Assembly: GCF_963169125.1 (NCBI RefSeq)
Contig: NC_084794.1
Span: forward strand, 71,955,665 to 72,019,664
Length of the DNA: 64,000 nt
Direction of reading: 5' to 3'
From: Humulus lupulus
Lineage: Eukaryota; Streptophyta; Magnoliopsida; Rosales; Cannabaceae
Positions within the stretch are counted from its first letter, which is position 1. Each line of letters starts with the position of its first letter. Positions 23,918-37,200 of this stretch are shown here, piece by piece. The notes under the pieces were generated by a model. The model was not told the origin of the DNA. It saw only the letters and a list, made by a program, of their open reading frames with translations, and made no database searches. The translations under genes and the position numbers were made by a program.

Positions 23918-24508
23918 AAGACTCAATATCAGTTATTTCAAGGGACAAATTATTGTAGAACTCTCTTACAACTCTAGGAACATATCCTTTAAACCCCATT
24001 ATCGAACCAAGCCAATGAGCATCTTCTAGAGGCTTAATGACCCCAAACATCCTATGAGCATCTAAAGCAAAGTTTCTTTTAGAAATAAACTCCATATTTT
24101 CATAGGATTTCATAGTTTTATGGGATTCATATGAAAAGTACGTAAAGTTGTACACCTTGGGTGGGGATTCTGGAGTTGAGTGGGACACCATCTTTTTAAT
24201 CCTTTTGGGAGCAGATTCGGTCATGGGCTTTTTGCTAGCAACTTTGGAGGTAGATGATTCATTTCTTAGTGTCTTTTTTGCAACAATAAGAACAAGAGAA
24301 GGTGCCTTTTTGACCACCTTTTGGGGAGCAACTTAGGGAGAAATTAACATCTGTTCTAAATTGTGAGAGTCAAAATCAACAGCTCTTATATCCAACTGCT
24401 CAATGGGATCATTTGCTTTATCACCAAACTCAAGGGACTCAGATTCAGTAGTAGTTTCTTCATCTTCCTTTTCTGAGGACGGACAAGGTGGTGGTGCTTT
24501 GTGGAGAC

Positions 24509-25567
24509 TGTCGACGCGGTTCTTCGCCAACAGATAATTAATAGAATAAGAGAGTGGGATTAGTGCTAAGTAATGTGGGTTCGGATTGGGTGGTCGGGGA
24601 GCCGAACTTCCAGTGTCATCTTGGCTTATTGGCTGCTTGCCCGACCGCTTTTGAACCTCAGGGTTCTGATCATCGGAGATGGCGGCATGATGGGCCTCCT
24701 GCCCATCATGTTGGTCCACCTCGTTACCCTGTCTTGAGCGAGTGACCACCATGGTTGGGTATTTGCGATAGCACCAATCTAACAGGCTCTCAATGAAAAC
24801 ACTAAACTGTCGACGCGGTTCTTCGCCAACAGATAATTAATAGAATAAGAGAGTGGGATTAGTGCTAAGTAATGAACTGTAACAGACGAATGATCTTAAA
24901 ATAAAATGGTGACACGAATATCTTTTTAGGTGGTTCGAAGGTTAAAATCCTTCTACTCCACCAACCAATATTATTGGTATCTTTCTGGTATTCTTTACAG
25001 GGTATTTCTTTACACAATAGAATCCAACCCCTCGCAACTTCCAGGGTCTCCATATTTATAGGAGAGTGCATCTGGGGGTTGGCAAAGGGGGCCATCCCGT
25101 GACCTTCTTACCCATCATGTCATTTTTGTGACATTCATGATTAATTCCTAAAACCTGACAAATGAAGTGTGGTCTAATCAATAGGTAAGGGGGATAATGG
25201 GCCGCACGGCCCATCCCAGTCGTGGGTGCATGAACACGCACGTTTATGCTGCGTGTCTGAGAATTCAGGGATATATCAGACACGTGATGTCTGATATATG
25301 CACGTTTACATTCCGTGGTTGACTTTATAAGGGGTCACAGCTGCCAACTCAAGCTCGTACCTCGAGCTGGATGTCTTCTTAGCCCGCGGTGTCCATACTT
25401 CTGACCCGACTCCTTAGTAACCTTAGTAAGCCTTTGGTTACCTCGAGCTAAAGAGGTGGGACCTGGCAACAGCAGCTCCGGGTACATGGCATCCACGTGG
25501 TTGATATATAATTATGCAATTTCTCAGCTCGCTAATAGCCCGTGGATAATTAGGGCGTACAGAGACA
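24509..25567 (-). mobile_element. Small Ty3/gypsy fragment: LTR, gag start, LTR tail
   Basis: Minus strand: an LTR of about 760 bp (25567-24808; starts TGTCTCTGTACGCCC, TATA at 25060-25053, ends GCGTCGACA). Then a leader (TTTTCATTGAGAGCC), then the N-terminus of a gag (MVVTRSRQGNEV, ATG at 24752). The fragment closes with a 67-base copy of the LTR tail (24575-24509) identical or nearly so to 24876-24808. Pol and most of the second LTR are missing. No matching duplication was found at its edges. Confidence 0.75.
25053..25060 (-). promoter_or_regulatory. TATA box of the small gypsy LTR
   Basis: TATAAATA on the minus strand in the context CTCCTATAAATATGGAG, about 250 bases before the LTR end. 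It would drive transcription into the chimeric frame at 24752-24333. Confidence 0.5.
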
Positions 25568-26133
25568 ATCAACCTTCCCAACTATGGGGTGTTGGAGTAG
25601 TCGAGTCCGAAGTAGTCGAGGATGGAGGCTGAGAGGTCAATTTGACCTTGGATGAGGAGGGAAGTTTCCCATCAATGGAATTCACAACAATTTTCTTAGC
25701 AAGCACATCAAGCGAGGGAGAAGTTTTTGAGGTGGTTTTCAAGAATTTGGGTGTTTAGAGACCATCCTTCATCTTCTCGGTTTAAGGAATGAGTTACTCA
25801 TGATCCGACTCTTTGGACTTAGACCTAGTGATTTCAAACTCGATTAAGGGCTTCTCGATCTTTAACACCGTAGCTGGACTTGGGGGAACCGCCACTAGAG
25901 GGGTGGTTAGTGGTGGAATTAGACATTCCCGATGGCCTCTCTCTTGGGTTTGTGTAGCAGAGCCCACTGTCTTGTGCCCTTTGGATTTGGAGAGAGAGAC
26001 TTTCGAAGTTAGAGCCGCCGGAGGTTCCCTTGTTAACATTCTTTGGGTTGGACGAACTAATACCATTGTTCTTCACCATTCCTTTATGCAAAAACACGTT
26101 AGAGAGAAGCACATGCAGAGAGAAAAAAAACAC

Positions 26134-27180
26134 GAGAGAAAGATAAGGAAAAATAAAAATAGGTGCTTGAATTTGGTGATGGGATTGGCATAAATAGGGA
26201 AGTTTGAGGATTTGAAATTTGAAATAAGAAAGGGGACACTAATTGCAATATATGCCCATTGATCATGTACACACTTTGGGTAATTGACATTTTTAGAGCC
26301 AAAATTTTAAACATGGAAAGTATGAAAAATATTGATCGATATTTATAGAATATGTGATTAAATGCAATAGCCAAATTAAATCCAAGATATGTTCAACCCC
26401 CACCCCCCCCCCCCCCCCCCCTTTTAATGTATTCAATATTTATTAGATAAATATATATATATATATATACTTGTCGAAATGGTGTCCTTGATTTGGTACT
26501 CAATAAACTTTGTGACCTGTCCAAAATAGAGAGATAAATTGAATATATTGATTAGCAAAAATTTGTACAAAATATTGCTTTAGAAAATCTATTTCAAAAT
26601 AAGGTAATATTTTTCAATAATTAAAAGCAAAATTATTTGAATAAATATTTCTTTAAATACGCAAAGAGATGTTTTTTGGTTTTTATAAAGATTTTTCTCT
26701 TTTTTTTTTCAAATCAAAGGCAATATGTTTGTGAGTGTGACTAAACTGAGTATATATATATTTTATATAAACTTGAGCTCCTTTTTTTATTTTTTATTTT
26801 TTTTATTTTGTAACTTGTAACCAAGATAGAAACTTTCGCACTACAAAAATGGTAGCCATTTTCAATGGTAGAGTATCATCTACATAATTTTAGTTACATA
26901 ATTCCAACTTACTCATTGATGTCTTTCACACATTATAGTAGGTAGTTCTTTTCTAAATTTGAGCTTGAGATGAAAATCAAAGAGATATTTGAGATAACCG
27001 AACACCAATTTTTTGTATAAGAAAAATATTTAGAAAAATAAGATTGTTTTATTTTTTGAGAAATATGAACAAATTTCTAACTAGATAATCTAACAAAAAT
27101 TAGTAGTATCAAACAACTTGCCATAATTTTGGAAGAATATGTGGAATAGGAATAAGAACACTAGAAATGAGCACACACAT
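26134..27180. other. Intergenic AT-rich DNA with a C19 tract
   Basis: No gene was recognised. A run of 19 cytosines lies at 26403-26421 and a TA repeat at about 26451-26470. Confidence 0.55.
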
Positions 27181-27795
27181 TGTTAGTGTTATCCAAAAAA
27201 CAGACACGGATGACGTGGCAAGTGATTTCTGGACACGTGGCTGGCACCTGGCAGAATTCTGTTAGAGTATCGACCAGTGAGATATTGCATGCATAACGGT
27301 TGAGTTTTTCCTACGACCAGCCTGGTCGTACACTCCGCATATTTCAAGATAATTTTATAAAGATCTTAGTCAATCCCGAGATTGTCTCCAATAATTCCTG
27401 ATGATCCGATTAATTAGGAAAGAATATCTGTAACAAATTAATGTACACCTCCTTGAGCCTATAAATAGAGAAAGATAGTTCAAGGAGGGGGACTTTTGGC
27501 TTTCTAATTACTAGAGATTAAGGATTTACAAGCGAATTAGAGCTATCGCATTCGATATATTGTTTTGTTCTTCAGAGGTTGGTGAAACTCATTGAACCCT
27601 AGTTCTTTGATCACTCCTTTGAAATATTATATCAATGATAGTTCAAGTGGACGTAGGTTATTACCAGATTCTGGGGCCGAACCACTATAAACTCTTGCGC
27701 GCTTTACTGTTTTTTGTCATTATCTTCATTTCAACATATTTGTCCACATCAAGCATTTTTGACTCCGTGCCAGTTGACCAAAATCTGGGTCAACA
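27181..27795 (+). repeat. 5' LTR of a Tat-like Ty3/gypsy element
   Basis: It begins TGTTAGTG, has a TATA box CTATAAATAGAG (27469-27480) and ends GGGTCAACA at 27795. It is followed by a leader TTCTGGTGCTTTCATTGAG with the layout of a primer site, then the gag ATG at 27843. The 3' LTR of this element was not found in the window. Confidence 0.7.
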
Positions 27796-27842
27796 TTCTG
27801 GTGCTTTCATTGAGAACTTGATATAATATCGTTGAAACAGAA

Positions 27843-30800
27843 ATGGCGAAAACCACAAAGAAGACTGGGCAGGTGACTGGCGCTGCACCATCTCAACCGC
27901 CTCCTTCTCCAAACGTGACCAAAGATGAGCCACATTTGGAATTCGATGAGGAAGAACTGGATTCCGAGACACTGAGGAATACCCTGGGGGTATTGTAGGA
28001 TGAACTGGCCAATCTGAGGGCCAGCCAGGAAAGTGCTGCTGAGATTATGGCGCGGCAGCAATAAGAAATTGAGCGGCAGTGCCAGGAGTTGAATGAGAGG
28101 CAGGCGGAGATGGACCGCCGTCAAAGGGAGGCCATAGCAGACCTCGAAGCAGCCTTGCAGTTGGCTAGGAATTAGGCTATACCTGCCTCACAGCCTGATC
28201 AACTTCCAAATGGGCCATCCCAAAGGGGTCCCAATCCTAGCCCGCCTATCCAGCCCTCGAGCCCCCAAAGGCCCGAGCAACCACCAATGCTGCAGGATGA
28301 TGTCCCGCTAAGGGACCCTGAGGCGCAGCCTCCATCCCAGGCTGGTCGTGACATTCCCCCACAGCCAAGGCAGAATAGGGTCGGGCAGCAGCCCTAGACG
28401 CCATAAGGGTGAAAAGCCGAACCCTCCGAGCAGAGGACAGCGTCCTTCTGGTAACAGAAGGAACTCAGAGACGGGCTCTGCAGTCTGGGGCCCCCCACGG
28501 CATGACAATGCACGGGGACCCACCGACCAACGCAGGCCACCCTCTAACGCTCAGGACGTTCCAGCCCGAGGAGGCAACCGAGGGAATAGTCAATCCCACC
28601 ATGGCCAGTCAAGGTTCAGAGATGGCCATGGTTATAATGAGGCTGACTCAGGCAGAGGAAACACCAGTCGGAGAAATGAAGAAAGAGGTTGGGGCAGAAG
28701 CCTACCACCTAGGGATGACCAACCCGAAAGACGTGGTGCTGGGGGGCAGCCTAGAAAAAATGACGTCTTCAACCAGCTCTGAGCCAGCGAGCAGCGGAGA
28801 AGAGACGGGGATTTAAGAGATGTACTCAACGATCGCAGGGAACGGTACGATGAGTACATTCCTCCAGCAGCAGAGGCCCCGACGATTCCTGGCGCTGTAC
28901 AAGCCCAGATAGATGCCCTCAACCAGGCAGTGCAACAGCTGGTCGAGGGAAGAACGTCTTATATCGATCACGATAGGAGAAAGGGCACTCCTTTCGTTCA
29001 AAGGATAGCTATGGCAGAAAATCCTGTCAAGTTTAAGATGCCTACGCTTCCAAACTTTGACGGGTATGGTGACCCAGTATCTCATGTCAACAAGTTTGAG
29101 ATACAAATGGACATTCAGAAAGTGTCTGAATATGCTCGGTGCAGGATCTTTCCTGAAACACTTTCTGATGCTGCACAGGAATGGTTTTTCAAATTCCCTC
29201 CTGCAAGTATTGTTTCTTGGGAAATGTTCATAAAAGAATTTTACGGACAATTCTATGCGGGTCGTGTGCACCCAACTGAGGCAAATCAGCTGGTCAAAAT
29301 ACGCCAGCAAGACGGAGAATCACTGAAAGATTACGTCCAGCGTTTTATGCGAGCAGCTGCTGGAGCGAAAACAGTGGGAGACGAAGGCAAGATGATGGCC
29401 ATAACTGCAGGGGTTAAGCGCCGCACGCCTCTCTGGAACAGCCTCAGAAAGCATGGGGTCAGGACTACCCAGGAATTTTTGGATCGAGCTGATCGCTACA
29501 TCAAGCTCAAGGATGCCATCGCTAGCGAAGGGAAAACCCCAGGCAAGGATAAGGGGACATCCGAGCTCGCCAAAGCTGCCAATGGATCAAAGCCCAATGG
29601 CAATGGCAAAGGCAATGGGAACGGCAATGGCAATGGCAAGAATGGGGGGAAACGACCACATAATGAGCCTTCCACCTCTGACAATAAACGAGCCAAGGGT
29701 AATCGTTATGAACCTCGGTTCACTAACTACACTGCCCTTATTGAGTCTCGGGGAGAGGTGTATCAGGCCACGAGTTCCAATGTGCCTTATAAAAAACCTG
29801 CTCCCATTCAAAAAGATATTTCAAAGAGAGACACTACCAAGTTCTGTCGTTATCATAACGACTACAGACATGATACAAATAAATGCAACCAGCTAAAGGA
29901 TGAAATCGAGTTCCTTATTAGACAAGGAAACTTGAGAAGATATGTACGGGCCTCAGGAAATTCCCAACGAGAGGCTCTAGGTGGCAACGAGCATTCGCCC
30001 ACACGCCAACGCTCGCCACCTTTGCAGCCTGACCCCGTAGCTTGCACTTTACTCACCATCTGTGGAGGCCCGCACCTCGCGAGAAGCAGTGTAAAGGCGA
30101 GGGAACGATATGCTCGAACCCTACGTCACGACCAGGACATCGAGATGATGACTGTGGAGGACAGGGCATCGAAGAAGGCTCGGTCAGAGCATGGTGAGAT
30201 AACCTTCTCTGATAGTGACGCCCAACATGTCCGGTTCCCACATTCCGATCTGCTGGTCGTGGACGTTCAAATTGCCAACATGATGGTGAAAAGAGTACTA
30301 GTGGATACAGGAAGTTCAGTGAACATCCTGTACAAATCTTCGCTGGAACGCATGAAGTTGTCTGTCAAGGACTTGGAGCCTTGCAACCAAACAATTTATG
30401 GCTTCTCTGGCGAGGGACTCGCCCCAGTAGGGTCAATTTGACTTCCAGTCACAGCAGGTACAACACCTGCTACTAGGACATTACTCGCTACTTTTATAGT
30501 AGTCGATTGTCCTTCGGCGTACAATGCTGTTATTGGAAGGCCCATATTGGTTGATCTTCGGGCCGTCACCTCAGTATGGCACTTGGCCATGAAATTCCTG
30601 ACAGACGCAGGGGTAGGACGCGTGTTGGGAAACCAAAGAGAAGCAAGGGAGTGCTACAACGCCTCAGTTACAAAAGCGAAGAAGGGAACGTCAAAGGGCA
30701 CTCCCCCATATAGGTTGCAAATAGGGTGATACACAAGCCCAATCCGGTGATGGAGTCACCAAATAGGGTGTTGCCCAAAGTGAGGATAGGGATTTAGATC

Positions 30801-31250
30801 CTCGCTTTGGGGATTTTGAAGAAGATTTTGGACCCGTTGAGGACCTGGAAGAGATCCAACTCGACCAAAAAGACCCGACCAGAGTGATGAAGGTCGGGAA
30901 AAACTTAGAAGCAACCACGAAGCATGCACTGGTGGAATTTTTGCGAAAGAACCAGGAAGTCTTTGCCTGGTCACACAAAGGCATGGCTGGGATAGATCCT
31001 GCAGTTATCAGCCATGTCCTGAACGTTGACAAGATTTTTCCACCCGTGCAACAAAAAATAAGGCTGCTCGATAAGGATAGATCAAAAGCCTTAAAGGAGG
31101 AAGTCGAAAGACTAAAGGAGAATGGGTTCATCAGGGTGGCGTTTTATCCATCGTGGGTCTCTAATCCAGTACTGGTTCCCAAGCCTAACGGCTAATGGCG
31201 AACCTGTGTGGATTTCACAGACCTCAATAAAGCCTACCCGAAGGATTGTT
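27843..31250 (+). pseudogene. Tat-like Ty3/gypsy gag-protease-RT (truncated)
   Basis: Gag starts MAKTTKKTG with a Glu/Gln-rich coiled coil (stops near 27996, 28062 and 28173). A frameshift near 28350-28400 moves into the frame that continues to 30441, with one stop at about 28780. That frame carries a capsid-like Retrotrans_gag domain (about 29010-29480), a low-complexity N/G/K run (29580-29650), a zinc-knuckle variant CRYHNDYRHDTNKC, and a protease with intact DTGSS (30304-30318). After stops at 30439 and 30727 the frame shifts again to the RT N-terminus (VERLKENGFIRVAFYPSW, CVDFTDLNKAYPKD). At about 31250 it is cut by the LTR of a copia element, so the RT active site, RNase H and integrase are missing. 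Confidence 0.9.
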
Positions 31251-31256
31251 TCCCAG

Positions 31257-33209
31257 GCCTCAATGTGCACGGCGGAATGCACAGGGTGGTGGACCCAGGG
31301 ATTTCAAAAGAAATTATTTAAACAAACTTTAAATAAGCAGATCCATTAATATGCAAACATTAATCAATGAGGGAGAAAAATATAAGGAATTACCAGTTGT
31401 AGAACTATCAAGAATCTTTGTTATCTTTTTGTATCTCCTACGAACATCAAATCCAAAGTAGTCTTCAAAATACTCGGACCAAGATCTTCCAAGATGTATC
31501 TCTATACCTTAAGACGCGTGTGGGCACGTAAAGTTATGGTGGGAATTTTGTGATTCACAAGATATTCTCAACATATGATATCTTTGAATTTTTTAAGTCT
31601 GAGACAATTTTTAGGGATAGAGAAAAATAATACGATATATTTTTCTTTGTGTGTGTAAGACTTAGAATTCTTTAGAATCTTGTAGAAACTAATTTTCTAT
31701 CCAATAGATTTATAAAAGAACTAATAAATTCAAAATTTTAAATTATAAACCAATCATTAAATAAATAAAAGAAATATCCAAGACTAGACTTGGGCCTAGT
31801 CACACGCCATTCACAGTGCAAGTGTGATTGGCGTGTAGCATATCCATTTTCAGGGATATGTGTCTTAACCATTTTTATTTAATAATCATTTATTAAAAAA
31901 TATCTAAACTTGATAACTAATCTTATCAGATTAATTAATGAATAAAATTCAAATTAATTCAAACCAATTTTGTATCAATTTAATAAATATTTAAATGTCA
32001 ATTTGAAAATACAATTTTAATAAAAAAAAATTATTTTCAAAAGTTATATTAATTTTGAAAATTAATATATTAATTAATTAATTTATCTCATTTACATATT
32101 TTACCCCTAAGAACATATTTCTTCCAAATATGTCATTTCCCTGATTTTTCTCGATTTCAACTCTTACCTTGAATAGTGTTGATAGAGTCACACCGGGGAC
32201 GTATGAACCTATAATTTCAAGCTCTAATAAATTTAGAATATTAATTAAAACTCTTTAATATAATAACTTTAATTTATTAATCTCAATATTATTCCACTTA
32301 GAATATGAGACTGCACTCTTGTAGTTATAGACATTTAATTATTGAGTACTTTAAAATATAAAAAATGCCCATCAATTTAATCATTACATACAATTTAATC
32401 CTCTATTAATGGTTCATAATTAAAGTAGGGTCAAGATGTTATTTTTCTTCTTTAATTATATATTTTTTCCTTAAGTACCATTAACTATACTAGTGAAGGT
32501 TAATTCATAAACTGGTTGGTGAATTTGAGCTCAATAACCTTTCAGTTCCAAAAGATAATCCTTAAGAGAACCATTATTAAATTCCTCTCCGAAATGTATA
32601 GATTCTATATTTGCATATTATGTCCCCAGCCATTTACACCAATGAGTTCCCAAAACAAATTTTTTGACCTGATCATTTTTGCAAACCATAACGAGTAAGT
32701 CAAAGAACCTAAATGACATAAGCATGAGTTCTTAATAACTTCATGATTAAGATCAATTTTTATATGATCATCTTATTGATACGTTTAATTAATACTTATA
32801 AAACAAATGGTATTTAGTTAAGTATTAATAACATATCGACTTTCGTTCAAGCATTACCACTTTATACAAAGTACCTTCACTAATATGTCCTACTACATCA
32901 GTAATCCAGATCTAGATTATATGTATTCATAATACTAGTGAACCACACTTATAGTTTTTAATCCAAAGATTCTATATAACTTTGTTTTACTGCGAACTAT
33001 TTAAATTTTTACCCTACAATTTGAATTGTTTTGTACCAATACAAGATTGTAGTCACAATAATGAATTTCGAATTTTATGATATTCGTATAATATTATTCT
33101 AATAATAATAATAATAATAAACAATCAATTTAAGCAAAAAATTATTTTGATTTTTTATTTCATAAAACATTGTTCAACACATATTTTTTATAGGACATAA
33201 TTCCCAACA
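31257..33209 (-). repeat. 3' LTR of the copia element
   Basis: On the minus strand it starts TGTTGGGAATTATGTCC at 33209, right after a polypurine tract (GTGGGAGAT). Its sequence parallels 50519-51940, for example GCACAGGGTG(G/A)TGG near the left end and TAATTTCAAGCTC(T/C)AATAAA. The final roughly 20 bases of the LTR (TGTTGGTAACTGG in the other copy) appear lost at the junction with gypsy RT. Confidence 0.85.
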
Positions 33210-33229
33210 ATCTCCCACATGCCTTAATG

Positions 33230-35787
33230 CAAATGAGACATCTCTCTCAAACCCATGTTTCTAACATGATCCTTAAAATAATTTGTAGCTAAAGTCTTAG
33301 TAAAAGGGTTTCCAAGGTTATGTTCAAAAGCTATCTTCATAACAACTACATCTCCTCTGCGAACAATATCCCTGATCAAGTGGTACTTCCTCTCGATATG
33401 TTTTCCCCTCTATGATTCCTTGGTTCATTTAAGTTAGCTATCGCCCCACTGTTGTCACAATACAAGACCAGTGGCTTGTCCATGTCTGGAACAACTTCCA
33501 TATCATAATAGAACTTTTTGAGCCACACGACCTCCTTAGTTGTGTCACAAGATGCTATCTATTCGACTTCTATGGTAGAATCTACAATACTGGTTTGTTT
33601 GATACTTTGCCAGACTACAGCTCCTCTACTAAGTGTTAACACTGATCCAAAAATCGATTTCCGACTATCTCTGTCTGATTGAAAATCAGAATCAGTGTAA
33701 GCAGTGGGGTTCAGGTCGCCATTTGAATATACAATCATATATTCTCTAGTTTTCCTCAGATACTTGAGAATATTCTTTACTGCAACCCAATGACTCAATC
33801 TACGATTGGATTGATAACGAATGACTATCCCTACTGCATAACAAAATGTCAGGTCTTGCATACAACATGGCGTACATCAGACTGCCTAGTGCAGAGGCGT
33901 AGGGATACTGTCTCATATCCTCTTCGTCTTGAGGTGTCTTAGGACACTATTCATTATAAAGGATAATTCTATGACAGGTTGACATATCACCCTTCTTGGA
34001 ATTTGGAATACTGAAACATTCGAGTACCTTATCAATATAAGTCGCTTGAGATAGAGCTAAAACTTTATTATGTCGATCCCGAAGGATCTGGATGCCCATA
34101 ACATAGTTTGCATCTCATAAACCTTTCATTTGGAATTACTCATCTAGCCATTTCTTTGCTTTTTTTAATGTTTCTATGTCATTTCCAATCAGAAGAATAT
34201 CATCAACGTAAAGAACTAAGAAGATCACAATGCATCTTTGATTTGTTTATAGACACAAGGTTCATCAACGTTTTGTTCAAAACCATACGTTTTAATTGTG
34301 TCATCAAATCTAAGATTCCAAGATCTTGAAGCTTGTTTGAGTCCATAAATGGACCTAAGAAGCTTGCAAACCTAGCTAAGACATATAAATGGTCTCATCA
34401 AGATAGTCATTTAGATGTTGTCTTAACGTCCATTTTCCATATCTCATAATCCATGCAAACAACTATGGACAAGAGTATGCGAATAGATTTCAACATGGCC
34501 ACAGGAGAAAATGTTTCTTCATAATCAACCCCTTATCTCTGAGTATAGCCCTTGGCTACAAGCCTAGCTTCGAAAGTTTCCACTTTCCCATCCGCTCATC
34601 TTTTCTTCTTGAATATCAATTTGTAATCGATAGGTTTAACATTTTATGGTAGATCTTGAAGAATCCAGAAAGAATTGGAATACATCGATTCCATTCCCAG
34701 GTTCATGGCGTCTTTCCATTTTTCTTTGTCAGAATCTTTCACTACATCTCTATTTGTCAATGGATCATATTTGTTTGTGTGAGACACATGCATTTGAACT
34801 TCGTGTTCATAGCGAATTGGTTGTCTGACAACCCTCCCACTATGACGAAGTCTCTATTATTCTGACTAGAACTTGTGAGTTCTTCTTGTCATTGTTCATT
34901 GCAAACATTTCACGATCTATTTACTTTATTTAAGACCATCTCCTCTAGTACAACCTTACTGCAAGGATTGTGGTTGTTAATATAGTCATACTCAAGAAAA
35001 GTAGCATTTGTCGATGCAAATATTTTATTTTCTTTTGGACTATAGAATATACAGCCTCTAGTCTCTTTGGAATACCCTACAAACATACACAGTTCAGTGT
35101 GTTATTCCAGATTTCCAATCTTTCCTTTCAGCATGTGTGCTGGACACCCCCGAATACAAAAATGGTGTAAACTAGGTTTAGTACCATTCCATAGTTCTAA
35201 TGGTGTCTTCTAGATAGACTTGGACAGAACAACATTCATTATGTACATTGCACATTGAATTACATAGCCCAGAACGATAATGGCAATGATGACTAACTCA
35301 TCATTGATCTAACCATGTCTAATAACGTCCTATTCCTTCTTTATGAAACACCATTTTGATGTGCCATTCCAGGTGCACTGAGTTGGGATTGAATTCCATG
35401 CTCAGGCAAGTGGTCCTCGAATTCATAATCCAAGTACTCTTCTCATCAATCAGATCGAAGAAATTTTAGTGATTTACCTAACTGCTTTTCAGCTTCAGCT
35501 TGGAATTATTTAAACTCTCCAAAAGTTTCAGATTTTTTTTTGCATAAAATATAGGTACCCATATCTTGAATAATCATCAATAAAAGTGGCGAAGTATTCA
35601 AACCCTAATCTTGCATGTACATTAAGTGGACCACACACACATCAGTGTGTGCAAGTTGGAGTTGTTCTATGGCTCTTGAACATTTTTCAGAGAAAGGTCT
35701 TTTGGTCATCTTGCCTTCCAGACAGGATTCACAAATTGGAAAAGAACCAACAATTAATTCTCTTAAAGGACCTTCCTTTACCAACCT
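33230..35787 (-). pseudogene. Copia pol: integrase, reverse transcriptase, RNase H
   Basis: Reading down the minus strand: integrase (ICESCLEGKMTKRPF, TDVCGPLNV, YFATFIDDYSRYGY; about 35760-35550), then scattered pieces to 34600. RT follows with [11 protein letters not shown] and the catalytic LYVDDILLIGND near 34210-34180, then RNase H (33861-33559; TAYTDSDFQSDRDSRKS, GAVVWQSIKQ). The catalytic YVDD is kept, but stops and frameshifts are frequent. It joins the pre-integrase segment beyond 47751. Confidence 0.88.
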
Positions 35788-36440
35788 TGTTTACGGCAGA
35801 AACTCGTCAACGATATATGGATGGAACACTCAAAGCTTGTTACCAAAAATGTGGATTGAACTTAGGAAGAAACTAAGAAAGAAACATGCAGAACAACTGT
35901 AACGCCCTAATCTCCAGGGACCGTTACGGTGTGCATTTTAAATAGTGATAAACTCGCTAATTGAGTCATTTGGCCATAATTGTGTAACTAAGTATGATTA
36001 ACGGTTTAGGGTTTAAAATTTGGTTAAGATACAACGTTTCACTAAAACGTTTACTGTATACATTGGGATCCCAAAATATAATTTAAAGGTTAATTATAAT
36101 AAAATATTTACAACCAGCTGACCTAAGCAGGAAAATAACGTTTAATCCTAGTTCCTCTTCAAACCCTCGGTCGTGGTAGTCGAGAAGCTGCATATGTACA
36201 CATCATCACCTAAGGTCTCCAACTCAAGGATGGTCCAACTTTCTTTTGCCTTTACCTACACCAAATAGCACTCGTGAGCCGAAGCTCAGCAAGAAAACTC
36301 AATATGCTCATGAACAGTAATAACACGTTACTAAATCATAATAGGTATGCCTAGCAATAATAGCCCTATTCATGCATGCAAATAAATCCAAGTAATGATT
36401 GTGGATGCCCTCCTGTATGGATGACTATCAAGTCAATCAT

Positions 36441-36635
36441 AATCAGATGAGTGATTAACACTTTGATATTTTGATAATCATGTTGGGGCTTGTAGTCCTA
36501 ATCAGATGAGTGATTAACACATTAAGATTCTGATAATCATGCTGGGGCTTGTTGCCCTAATCAGATGAGTGATTAACACTTTGAGATTCTGATAATCGTG
36601 TTGGGCCTTGTAGTCCTAATCAAATGAGTGACTAA
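36441..36635. repeat. 59-bp tandem repeat in solo LTR 1
   Basis: Units start at 36441, 36500, 36559 and 36618 (the last partial). Each opens AATCA(G/A)ATGAGTGA and closes GGGCTTGT(A/T)G(T/C)CCT. The array is not present in the related LTR at 55416-58070. Confidence 0.9.
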
Positions 36636-37200
36636 TGAGTGAGTCATGAACTTGGGCTCAACACCCACAACCATGTGACGTTGCAGTCACCTGAGCCTTT
36701 TGGCCCTGGCTCAAAGTGACTAGCCTTTAGACTAGATAAGCACTTTTAGTTTTCATCAAACTAGAGGTCGGTCAAGTATTCCATTCTTCTGATGATAATG
36801 ATTATGTCAATCAGGTCTAATCTTTTCGGCTTGCGTTAAACATGCTAATGCCGTTCTTGACTCATAAGCCAATACCATACGACCAGTGTTCAATACTACT
36901 GCCAAACTTGACTAATGAGTCATAGCTTCATAGTTAGTAGTGGTACCATTGCCGATTCCTGACTCATAAGTCAGTGCCACTCACAAGTAAGCAATGCAAC
37001 CAGGCATATATCATATGTAAAATATCCAAATGTAGGGCATTTAGCATGCTTAGTTAAAAATAACTAGCATAATTACGATCATGCACATTTACAGAGACTC
37101 AAGCTCTGATCAATCTCATATTCAATATTCATGGCCCTAATCACATGTATCTCATGCATCACATGCATCACATATTGGGTGCAGTTTTCTTACCTCTGGT

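Larger units (their letters stand above)
21578..26133 (-). pseudogene. Transposase_32-like plant transposon ORF, interrupted
   Basis: Minus-strand pieces, in order: a Ser/Lys/Thr-rich N-terminal region (about 26133-25580), an acidic stretch (about 24500-24340), and a conserved domain starting near 24130 with FISKRNFALDAHRMFG and VPRVVREFYNNLS. The domain continues after the CACTA element as RGEIARVLSVN, WSKDTSLRDIQL and NWLPTTHSATIL (22275-22055). A C-terminal part lies at about 21838-21578 (KATIGVIQSNQ, coiled-coil-like). The arrangement fits the 'putative plant transposon protein' domain (PF20167), recognised from memory. It is broken by the CACTA element, by a gypsy fragment (24509-25567) and by several stops. 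Sitting just before a polypurine tract and LTR, it takes the place of an extra 3' (env-like) ORF. Function is unknown. Confidence 0.55.

Noticed and set aside
24504..25572. Target duplication of the small gypsy fragment
   Set aside because: Flanks GAGAC and ATCAA do not match; at least one edge has been altered.
36441..36635. CRISPR-like array
   Set aside because: Units are contiguous 59-bp tandem repeats without spacers, within a plant solo LTR.
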